Source: Ziziphus jujuba (taxonomy: Eukaryota > Streptophyta > Magnoliopsida > Rosales > Rhamnaceae). Taken from it: a stretch of DNA of 64,000 nt. The translations under genes were made by a program, and so were the position numbers. The stretch lies in NCBI RefSeq assembly GCF_031755915.1, contig NC_083382.1, positions 15,079,501 through 15,143,500 on the forward strand, in the 5' to 3' direction. The notes beneath the pieces are model-generated. The model did no database searches, was not told where the DNA came from, and saw nothing but the letters and a program-made list of their open reading frames with translations. Positions 48,369 through 57,542 of the stretch are shown one piece after another (the stretch's first letter is position 1; each line of letters begins with the position of its first letter).

Positions 48369-49045
48369 TGATGAGAATCCGCTCGAGCCTGCACAACTGA
48401 CAACCCACTGGGGTGCCGACCCAATACGGATGAAGACTGGGCCAATCACTAGAGTTTAAGCCAAGAAGTTTAAGGACAACCTAGGAGCATTTATATAAGG
48501 AGTAGTTAATTCTTAAAAGAGCTTGTCTATAGCCGAAGATACAAAGCCTGTTCTAAGCATCCAAGTGGTGAAAGCCAATATGGACCCGGATAATTGTTTT
48601 CGTGCAAATGTAGACTCCGGCCAGCAAGAAATAGTTCCAGCACTTTATGGATTCAATGAATATCATGAAGAGGACATGGAATCCAACCAAGGTAGAAACA
48701 AAAGCATCTAAAATGGGCTTGTACGGACAATAAGTAAATTTGGCCAAAAATGTGCTGTTTAGCTGCTGACTTTGACTTTTCTTCTTGTTTAAGTAAGGTT
48801 GACTTACTCCAATCAAGGGGCAACGTGTGAGAATCATTATTAATCATATTCGACATCCTACATGGCATATGGAACTTGAGTTGGAGTTCAAACAAGCTGT
48901 ACATTGGTCAAAGATACCTTAGTGGTCAAACTAGTCAACTAGTTTCTTAATTTGATTTTGATTTTTTGTTTAGGAAATTAGTATTTTGTTTGGTTTCTAT
49001 TTATTTATTTGCTAGACAAATCAACTTAGGAAAGTTATTATTTTA
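48369..49045 (+). repeat. LTR3, part 1
   Basis: Begins 'tgatgagaatccgctcgagc' and ends inside the LTR at 'aaagttattatttta', where the sequence flips into an inverted LTR. Its first ~340 bases still contain a partly open frame continuing pol coding (48523-48711). Completed at 53503. Confidence 0.85.
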
Positions 49046-49392
49046 GGAAACTAGTTAACTAGTTTGACCATTAAGGTATCTTTGACCAATGTCCAGCTTG
49101 TTTGAGTACCAAATCAGCTTGTTGGAACCATTTTTTGCTGCTCGAAGTCCATATTTGCACGAAAATAGCTATCCAAGTCCATATTGGCCTTCATCACTTG
49201 TACGCTTAAAATGGTCTTGTATCTTCGAGTATTGACAAGCCCCTTTAAGAATTAGTTACTCCCTGGATAAAAGCAGCCAGGTTGTCCTTAAATCTCTTAG
49301 CTTGAGCTCTAGTGATCGGCTCAGTCTTCATCCGTATTGGGTCGGTACCCCAACGGGTTGTCGGTTGTGCGAGCTCGAGCGGATTCTCATCA
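49046..49392 (-). repeat. Element F 3' LTR remnant
   Basis: Plus-strand end 'ggattctcatca' at 49392. It lacks the LTR 3' half and has an internal ~230-bp gap ('aaatcagctt' joined to 'gttggaacc' near 49130) compared with 52985-53235. Confidence 0.82.
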
Positions 49393-50480
49393 TTCCCCTC
49401 CTCTTGAAAAGGATTTATCCTCAGATCAAGATCATCACCTGCAATAAAAGGAGATAAATCAGCAACATTAAATGTGGCACTAACATTGTACTCACATATT
49501 AAATCAAGTTTGTAGGTATTCTCCTTAATCTGCTCCAAAACTTGAAAAGGTCCATCCATATGCGGCATATGCTTTGACTTTTTTTGTTTTGGAAACCTCT
49601 TCTTTAGTAAGTGCAATCAAACCAAATCCCTAGGTCAAACACTATCACAACAAAATCTAGAAATATATACTCATTATGGCAAAAATTACACTTTTTTAAG
49701 TTAACAAATAGTCTCTTCTAACTTTTCAAATTTTCATAAAATAAAACTCTCAACAATGCAGATAAAGTTCTATATGACAAAACCATCTTTAAATAAGCAT
49801 CTTTATAAGTTATAACCAGTAATGATTTCTTATTCAAAATTGCTTTATTAACATTACCAAAACTCAAATAATTTTTTTATTTTTCCTCTCTTTTCTTTCT
49901 TTTTCTTTCTTTCTCTCATTTTGGCCCCCACTCTCGGCTTTTTCAACCTCCCTTTCACTCTCGGCCTTCTCTTGGTTTTTCCACTCAATTTGAGTCTTAG
50001 AATGCTTACCTTGAACACCAAACTCAGATTTACCCTCTTGGATGGATGGTGAAGTCGTAGGTGTCATACTAGCTTTCTCCTTGAGCTTTTGGACCTCCCT
50101 CCTTTGTTGTATTTGTAGTTGATCTCTATACACTTCCTTAGGAGTTAATGGTTCCAGATTGACCTTCTTACCTATAAATCTAAAAACAATACAATTCTTT
50201 CGACCATAATGAGTAGCATCTTTATCAAATTGTCATGGTCTACCTAATAGAATATGTCCAGCATGCATAGGCATAACATCACACAAAACAACCTCCACAT
50301 CTTTATCTATGCTAAATTTTACTTTGGGTTGTTTGTTCACTTTCATCTCATCACTATCATTAAGCCATTGTAATCTATATGGTTATGGATGTTTAGTAGT
50401 TGTTAAGCCTAATTTATCAACCACAATGTTACTAATTAATTTGTACAACTTCCACTATTAATTCTCATACTACAAATCTT
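49393..50480 (-). pseudogene. Element F protease and deletion-derived pol remnant
   Basis: Minus strand. Protease remnant at ~50480-50240 (the DSG reads 'NSGS'). A Lys/Glu-rich linker is open at 50133-49864 ('ERKKEKERKERKNKK'). The same jump to an RT fragment follows ('NLKKCNFCHNEYIFLDF', ~49710-49650) and then to the integrase C-terminal domain, open 49616-49245 ('[17 protein letters not shown]', '[15 protein letters not shown]'). That last frame passes through the polypurine tract at ~49393-49400 and continues ~50 codons into the LTR. Confidence 0.84.
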
Positions 50481-50489
50481 ACCTTAGAT

Positions 50490-51868
50490 TTCACATTAGG
50501 TGTGGAAGATGTTTTCTCTTTGAACTTGATCCTCATCCTTGTATACAGCCAGTACTCTCCTAGAAACCAAGTTTAATTCGACATTGGATGCATGCAAGGT
50601 TTCAACTTCATCCTCAAAGTCTTCCTTCTCTTGCTCGGCTTCATCTCCATTTTCCTCACTTTCCAATTCTAGCTCTCCATTACCCTTTAACACCATGATT
50701 ATTCTATTTGGACATTGGCTAGTGATGTGTCCTCATCCTTGGTAGTTAAAACAAATAATTTCTCTAGATCTTAAAGGTTTATGATCAGATTTTACCTCAT
50801 TCTTTGGTGCTTAGACAGATTCAGCTTTTACATCCTTCCTTGGCTGATTGGAGCTTTCTTCACCTAGTTTCGGTTTTTATCTTGCTTCAAAGGTGGGATT
50901 GCTTCTCCAAGAACTTGGATTTGATGTTCTGCTATTGGAAACACCTCGAACCGTGAACCTATAACCCTCCCTTTGAATTGATGCTCTAATTTAACAGCCA
51001 CATGCAACGTCTCCTCCAATTCCACATATTGTTGTAATTCTAGTTTATTGGTCATTTCACGATTCAAACCACCAAGAAACATTGCCATGGTTGCTTCTTT
51101 ATCTTCATTCATGCTTAACCTCATCATAAACATCTCCATCTCCTTGTAATAATCCTCCACAGACCTATTTCCTTGAGATAAAGATTGAAGTCTTTGATGC
51201 AGCAACCTATGATAGTGTGATGGTACAAATTGCTTTCTCATGGCTCCTTTCATTTGTCGCCAGGTAGTAATCAATTCATCACCGACTCTCCTTTGGGTCT
51301 TTTTCTCATTAGTCCACCATTGGAGTGCATAATGTCCAAATTCCATTGCTGCCAATTTAACTTTCTTGGCCTTCGAATAGTTGTGACAATAAAAAATCAT
51401 CTCCATTTGTTCCTCCCATTCTAAGTAAGCTTTCGGATCGCTTTTTCCCATGAAAGATAGAATGTTTACCTTGATATTCCCAAGATTATCATCTTCATTC
51501 CTTGCTGGTCTCCCACGATTTTTCCTTCCTTGGAGTGCAAAATTTTCATCAAAATCCTCCTTCAAGTCATCTTCAAAGTTACCTTCCCAAAATTCCTCCC
51601 TAGGTCACCCTCGGCCTCCTCGACCTTAACCTCGGCCTCCATGAACATCAAAGCTTGTATTCGGAATTCCTTGGAATGTTTCTAATCTGTCCATCCTTTA
51701 ATTTATATGGTCAAATTGAGTATTCATCTGCTATAATTGCTCCAAGACAGCCCTCATGTCCGTTTGCTCACCACTCCCCATAGCTTGGGAATCACCTTTA
51801 AATCCTACGAACTCCTCTTCATTAATTCTCAATGGGGTATCTCCTCTTCTCACCTTTGAATCTGCCAT
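50490..51868 (-). pseudogene. Element F gag
   Basis: ATG on the minus strand at 51868 ('MADSKVRRGDTPLRINEEE'). Stops occur in the glycine/arginine-rich part (~51600-51700). Open 51565-50864 through the capsid-like block ('NIKVNILSFMGKSDPKAYL', 'QWWTNEKKTQRRVGDELI', 'FVPSHYHRLLHQRLQSLS'). The zinc knuckle near 50740 reads 'CFNYQG*GHITSQC', so the second Cys is Tyr. The acidic linker is open at 50696-50496. Confidence 0.87.
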
Positions 51869-52956
51869 GTTAGTATGAATAACAAAAAAATAATATAGGA
51901 CCTCACCAAATTCACTCCCTCATGTGTTTCACTCAAATAAGGACTCGACACTCGTATTTGCACACTAGTTTCGGCTTTTTATCCTCTTTTAAGCTCACAC
52001 ACTCTTGCCTTTTTCCATTTGAAGAATTAACTCAAAGTTCTAATTAAAACACCCACAAAAAAAAAAAAAGATCACAAGTATATTTTAATTAAACTTATCA
52101 ACAAAACAGTAGCACAAAGCAAACAATACCGAGTGAATTTTTAAACACCTAATTCTAGGCTTTTCTAAGCAAAAATAATGCAATTTAACAAAGATATTTT
52201 CGGAATCAATAAGAACTGAACCAGATTGTAAGAAATTAAGAATTCAAGAATAAAATTTAGAGAAAGAAATTCAAACACGAACAAGAATCAAATTGAACAA
52301 AAATATACAATAGTTGTTGGTTGGTGTTCTTTGTAATTCAAGTTTTTGTATCAAATCCTTTAACTAATTTTAATAAAAATAATTTTGGCACTCACAAATA
52401 GAAATTTCCAGCAGCAAATGAAGTTCCAGCAACTCCAAATAATGAATAAATATGCAACAATTCAGCAACTCCAACAATTTCCAGCAAACAAATCAAACTC
52501 CAAATTCAACAAACTGTAGTTTTTTTTTTTTTTTATATGTTCGGCTTTCTTCTTCCTTTTTTTTTCACTCATAGATTGCTAAAAAACTCCAGTAGCAAAG
52601 ATCAACACCAAAAATAGCAATTCCAACACCAAAAAACTACCAAACCCGTGACCACCAACAACAAAAATATAAATTTGCAATTTTTATTTTTTATAAATTT
52701 ATATATGTTGCTGCACACACTCTTTTTTTTTTTTTTTTTGAATATATGAATGTAAATATTTAAGATAAAAAAAAAAAAAACAAAGAAAAATCAACAATAA
52801 ACTAAATTATTTAGAACAATGATGAAAACAACCAACAAACTAGGAAGCAAAATACGGTAAAATAAGGAAACTTAATTCAACTAGGAATTTTTATTTTTTA
52901 TTTTTTTGGTGAACTGCAGAACGTGTATGATGATAGAAGCAACCTTAACCTAAGGT
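51869..52956 (-). other. Element F leader
   Basis: Non-coding leader homologous to those of C and E, with poly-T tracts (plus strand) near 52515, 52725 and 52900. The conserved motif lies at 51950-51995. Confidence 0.7.
51950..51995 (-). promoter_or_regulatory. Conserved gag-leader motif, element F copy
   Basis: The minus strand contains 'aagccgaaactagtgtgcaa' ~80-110 bases before the gag ATG, matching the motif in B, C, D and E. Confidence 0.55.
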
Positions 52957-53502
52957 ATCTTTGACCAATGTTCAGCTTGTTTGAGCTCCAAATCAGCTTC
53001 CATATGCCATATAGGATGCTAAATATGATTCATAATGATTCTCACACGTTGCCTCTTGATTGTAATAGGTCAAACTTGCTTGAACAAGAAGAATAGCCAA
53101 AGCCAGCGGCTAAACATTACATTTTCGGCCAAATTTACTTGCTGTCCGTACAAGCCCATTTTAGATGCTTTTGATTCTGCCTTGGCTAAATTCCATGTCC
53201 TCTTAATGATATTCATTGAATCCATAAAGTGTTGGAACCATTTTTTGCTATCCGGAGTCTATATTTGCATGAAAACAGCTACCCGAGTCCGTATCGGCCT
53301 TCACTACTTGTATGCTTAAAACAGGTCTTGTATCTTTCTGGTATTGATAAGCCCTTTGAGAATTAATTACTCCCTAGATAAAAGCAGCCAGGTTGTCCTT
53401 AAATCTCTTAGCTTGAGCCCTAGTGATCACCTGGTCTTCATCCGTAACGAGTCAGCACCCTAGCGGATTGTTGGTTGTGTGGGCTCGGGTAGATTCTCAT
53501 CA
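52957..53502 (-). repeat. Element F 5' LTR remnant
   Basis: Full LTR start (minus-strand TGATGAGAATCT) to the LTR middle. The 3' half and primer-binding site are missing. Confidence 0.83.
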
Positions 53503-53653
53503 ATAACCATCACCTATTGTGGTATCTTCATTATACCAAGGTTTCTAACCACAGGCTGGTTAAGGGTTAAGTTTTTCATAAGAACTTGAACTTAATTGAG
53601 ATCCGGACTAATATAATATGGGTTTAGGCGCAAGTCGATTTAGGTTCGTATCA
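53503..53653 (+). repeat. LTR3, part 2
   Basis: 'ccatcacctattgtggtatc' through 'aggttcgtatca' is the 3' terminal ~150 bases of a plus-oriented LTR, followed by CAACT, the same pentamer that precedes LTR1. Confidence 0.88.
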
Positions 53654-53658
53654 CAACT

Positions 53659-53994
53659 ACTTAAGTGAACATTTGTATTAAACTACCCATGTACTTATGT
53701 GAGGACTTTATTTCTTTATTTTTTATTTGACACTTACGTAAGAACTTGAACAATTGACTTGAATTTTATATGAAAAACAAAAAAGGAAAAATTGACTTTG
53801 ACTCGTAGTTTTATCCCAAAAGAAAAAAGAATAAATAGATAAAATGACTTGTAGACATCATTATGGGTTTTATTAACTTTTCCTCAATAGATTTTTCAAT
53901 AACAACGGTATTTACCATTTGTGATAGCTTCTAAATAGGCATTTATTAAAAAAGAATTCTCTACGATCACGTACAACCTCTATTTGGACCATAA
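53659..53994. other. Spacer between the composite locus and element G
   Basis: No gene recognised. This is the original host or repeat sequence to the right of the CAACT insertion site. Confidence 0.5.
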
Positions 53995-54671
53995 TGTTAA
54001 TTTTTCAAATTAATATTTTAATTTATTAAAATATTATTTTTTGGAAGAATTAATTAATTGACAATAGTCTCATATTGATTGGAGATTCAATGGTCCTATG
54101 ATTTGCACTTGTATAAATTAAAACTATGACATTAGAGTTTGTAAAAATCCTACATAGGAAGTGCATAAAGTAACTCAGTTTTCTATATATATATATATAT
54201 ATATAGGAGCTCCGTTGGCTTTGTGGATATCTCTACACACCTTTACATACGACTACAAGATTATAGACTACTTATTTTATTCTCATTCAAATTTACTTTC
54301 TTTAGTCTATTATTCTTTAGTTGAAATTTTATTTTTAAAAATTCTTTAATCATTAAGGCAATTGGACCTTGTAGATTATTTTGTTCTCCAATAACCAATA
54401 TAATTGTCTGAGTAGTTTAATTCGATTGGCATTTTTCTTTCTTAATCAATACAATTGTATGAGTAGTTTGATTTAATTGGCATACATTTTTCTTTCTTTG
54501 AACTGTTACAAGATTGAAGTGGCATGCCCGTGTATTTTTCTTTAAATTGTTACAAGTTTAAAGTGGCATGCCCGCATATTTAAGAGATAACATATTGTTA
54601 AAAAGTTTCCCAACATATTCCAACATATCTTTTTGGCATGCTCAATGGGACCCATCAACTAAGAAGCTAAA

Positions 54672-55800
54672 ATGACTTCAAATGATGATACAGTCATTTG
54701 AGATATTTTATGTCAGATGAGTAACGATGTAAAAGAGCACAACAAAAGGATGGCAACATCATTCGAATTCATGCACCAACAGCTTCAGGCCCCTCAAGCC
54801 ATACTAACACCTGCAAGAGTACTAGCCTTCAAGGTCACCTCTGCCCCATTGTTGGCCAGTGAGACCACATCCATCCCAATGCTGGCTCCAGAGGGCATAT
54901 CAGCCCCAATGCTGGCCCTTTTGACTACATCCATCCAGTTGCAAGAACCCTAGGCCCCACTAACACCTACAGGAGTGCTAGCCTTCAAGGTCGCCTCTGC
55001 CCCAATGCTGGCCCCCTAGGCTACGTCCATCCAATTGCAAGAACTCAAGCCGCATTGACACCTACAAAAGTACTAGCTCCAAAAGCTGCCTCTGCCTTGA
55101 TACTAGCCAATTAGGCCGTATCAACCCCAATGCTGGCCCCCCAGGCAGTATCCATCTAGTTGCAGGAACCCCAAACTACACTAACACCTACAGGATTGCT
55201 GGCCTTCAAAGCTACTTTTACCCTTATACTGGCTCAACAGGTTGTATCTAACCCGATGTTGACCCCCAAGGCTACATCCATCCAGTGGCAAGAACCCTAG
55301 GCTACATCGACACCTACAAGAGTGTTAGCCTCCAAGGTCACCTCTGCCTCAATGTTGGCTCCCCAAGCTAGATCCATGCCTATGTAGGCCATTCAAGCCA
55401 TATGTTTCCTATTGGAATGCTGGCTTTTAGGGCCGCATCCATTCTGAAATTTAATCATATCTACCATGGTGCTAGCCCTTCAGGCCATATCTAGAATGAC
55501 AATGACTCCATGGACAACATCTATTAGAGTGTAGGACTTTATGATCAAGCCAATAATGATGAAATAGGTTGAAGGCATGAGATAGAAGATCCAACCATAT
55601 GCTCCTCGACTGGCCAAAATTCAAATTCAGACTAGAGTACAACTGTTTACAAACCAAGGCTGTAACCAGAAGTATTGTCGATATGAATATGAAATCCCTC
55701 AACCGTATCAGGTCAATCCCAACAATCTTGGGTGGAGGATGGGCATTATAACCTTCACACCAATCGAAACTTTGGATAGTCAAAGAACAAGAACAATATG
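54672..55800 (+). pseudogene. Element G gag-like region with tandem repeats
   Basis: From ATG 54672 an early stop is met. An open stretch (54717-54953) reads 'DVKEHNKRMATSFEFMHQQL', then degenerate Ala/Pro/Met/Leu repeats ('ASAPMLAP', 'TSIPMLAP'). After the array, 55560-55770 on plus resembles a decayed continuation. No catalytic domain is recognised. Confidence 0.5.
54790..55480 (+). repeat. Degenerate minisatellite with ~31-bp subunits
   Basis: The word 'acacct(a/g)ca(a/g)(g/a)a' recurs at ~54805, 54961, 55056, 55182 and 55308. The spacings of 156, 95, 126 and 126 are close to 5, 3, 4 and 4 multiples of ~31 bp. Subunits resemble 'gccccaatgctggcc' plus linker. Confidence 0.75.
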
Positions 55801-56052
55801 AATAAAGGCTTAAGCATGGATCTAGGAACTGCTAAGTCATTTTAAAGATGACTAGTTATGCAACTATGAAGTAAGATCCATTAGCATTCTAGTCTGGATA
55901 GAAGATCAAATGCCGTAGACAAAGACAACGAAGACCAACATGATCATGCTGACAACTATTGTAAATACTAGTACGAAGAGCTGAGACAGAAAATTTGAAA
56001 AATTACATATTTTATCAAATTATTCTAATTTTATGAAATATGATTTTTTTTT

Positions 56053-56080
56053 GGGGGGGGGGGGGGGGGGGGGGAGGCAA
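56053..56080 (+). other. 22-base G tract, probable expanded polypurine tract of element G
   Basis: An uninterrupted run of 22 G at 56053-56074 then 'aggcaa' sits directly before the right LTR start 'tgtttgtacc' at 56081. Polypurine tracts prime plus-strand synthesis in retrotransposons. This one has expanded by slippage, or the exact length is a sequencing estimate. Confidence 0.65.
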
Positions 56081-57116
56081 TGTTTGTACCAGTATTTTTT
56101 GTCTAAGATAATAAGAAAGCATAAGGAAAATTTTGTCACATGGATTAGGAGAAAGAAAATCAATTGAATTTTAGAACTATAAGTTTTTTAATTATCTCAC
56201 ATCAAAATAGTAATATATTGAAGTCTCAATTGCTCATTAAAACACACCTCAACTTCTACTACATCTATTTATACTAGAATACTTCTCTCATTTTTAATTG
56301 TAGTTTTCAGCATATAGCAGGCTTCCTAACAACCTATTCTTTAGTTTTTATTTAATGTTGGTCCTTAGACCACTTATTATTTAGCTTTAGCTATTTAATT
56401 TTGTGCTAGTTCTTAAATTGCCTATTTTTTGGCTTTAATAATAATTATTATTATTATTACTAACATTGTTCTTACTTTTTTTTTTTTTAGTTGATTAAAG
56501 TCATTTAATCATTAAAGCACTAGAATCTTTTTAATTGTTTGTTCTCTGCAATTAAATACAATCGTTTGATTTTATTTTATTTTTACAATTCTAATTATTA
56601 TTATTGTTATTTTCTCTATTCCCTTTAATCAAGAAGTGGCACGCTCGCAGAATCAGAGACACCTATCGTTAGATTTTTTTCCAACAAGTTTACAAGACCA
56701 TAGCAATTCCATCTAAAAATTTTTCACGGGAATACAAGATTTTTATCTCACACTTCTAATATAAGTATTTCACGAGGCCACCAAATAAGAGAACCATCAC
56801 ATGTGACCAATATAAACTATTCTAGACAAAAATTCTCTATACTCAATTAATACCTATCCATGAAAAGAACCTCAAGCTTAGGCAATCAAAAATGGAAGGC
56901 TATAGTGCTCGTGAAGTAAAGTAAAAAGCTTAGGCCTTAGCAAAAGTCAATTAGCAAAGTATACCAAACCATATAAGGCTATACCAGTCACAGCTATAGC
57001 TTCTTCTTCTTCTTCTTTTTTAACAGTCTTCTACTTTATGATCTTTGCTTCACATATATATATTAAGAGAAGAAACAACAAGCTAGGGTTTTCTAATGTT
57101 GAAGAAGATAAAGAGA

Positions 57117-57141
57117 TAGAGAGAGAGAGAGAGAGAGAGAC
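57117..57141. repeat. (GA)n microsatellite
   Basis: About twelve GA units inside the copia 2 LTR. Confidence 0.9.
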
Positions 57142-57542
57142 TAGAAAGGCTTCATTTTTATTACAATTTTCAATACATAGAAGAATCTATGTTAGCAAAG
57201 CTTATATCAAAGCTTATATACACCAGAAAATAAACTTAACCAACTAAAACCTTTTCTACCAACAACATGTGGTTGAGTATCTATAACAACCTTCCTTAAC
57301 ATAAAACTAATTGTTATGTAACCAAATAACAGAAGCGTATAACATGGCTCTGATATAGAGACATAATCGATGTTAGTTTCTATAATATCCTCCCTCAAAG
57401 TGAACCTTCTAAACTCTTTACTATTGTCCTCTACTTTAAGCCAATGTTGCTGTCTTGGTGTCTTGAAGATGAAGTTTCTATGAGTTTCGACTGATGCTAC
57501 AGTGTTTTAAAAGAACGTTATCGCTCTTGTAGATTTATGAAT

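Larger units (their letters stand above)
49046..53502 (-). mobile_element. Gypsy element F, inverted, within LTR3
   Basis: Minus-strand member of the same gag-only subfamily. Its 3' LTR remnant is 49046-49392 and its 5' LTR remnant 52957-53502. Both keep the LTR start and lack the LTR 3' half. The 5' remnant joins directly to the leader ('aaccttaacct' / 'aaggtatcttt') with loss of the primer-binding site. Its outer end at 53502 is a precise LTR terminus; its other edge is a deletion/inversion junction. Confidence 0.82.
39013..53653 (+). mobile_element. 14.6-kb composite gypsy locus (elements C, E and inverted F)
   Basis: The outermost LTR ends ('tgatgaga' at 39013 and 'ttcgtatca' ending 53653) are flanked by CAACT at 39008-39012 and 53654-53658. 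Inside are LTR1, internal C, truncated LTR2, internal E, LTR3 part 1 (48369-49045), a minus-strand element F (49046-53502) and LTR3 part 2 (53503-53653). The perfect outer duplication indicates one original integration later enlarged by LTR recombination and by insertion or inversion of F. Confidence 0.85.
53995..56686 (+). mobile_element. Small LTR derivative, element G (gypsy-like, non-autonomous)
   Basis: Approximate left LTR 53995-54625 and right LTR 56081-56686 share blocks such as 'ctttaatcattaa', 'tttgttctc' and 'gaagtggca(t/c)gc(c/t)cgca' near their ends, but are strongly diverged. The left LTR is followed by 'ctttttggcatgctcaatgg', which resembles the primer-binding region of large plant gypsy elements. 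The right LTR is preceded by a G-rich polypurine tract. The ~1.45-kb internal region lacks RT or integrase. Edges are uncertain and no target duplication was confirmed. Confidence 0.55.

Noticed and set aside
55472..55783. 103-residue minus-strand frame in element G
   Set aside because: No family resemblance, and it overlaps the degenerate plus-strand gag-like region.
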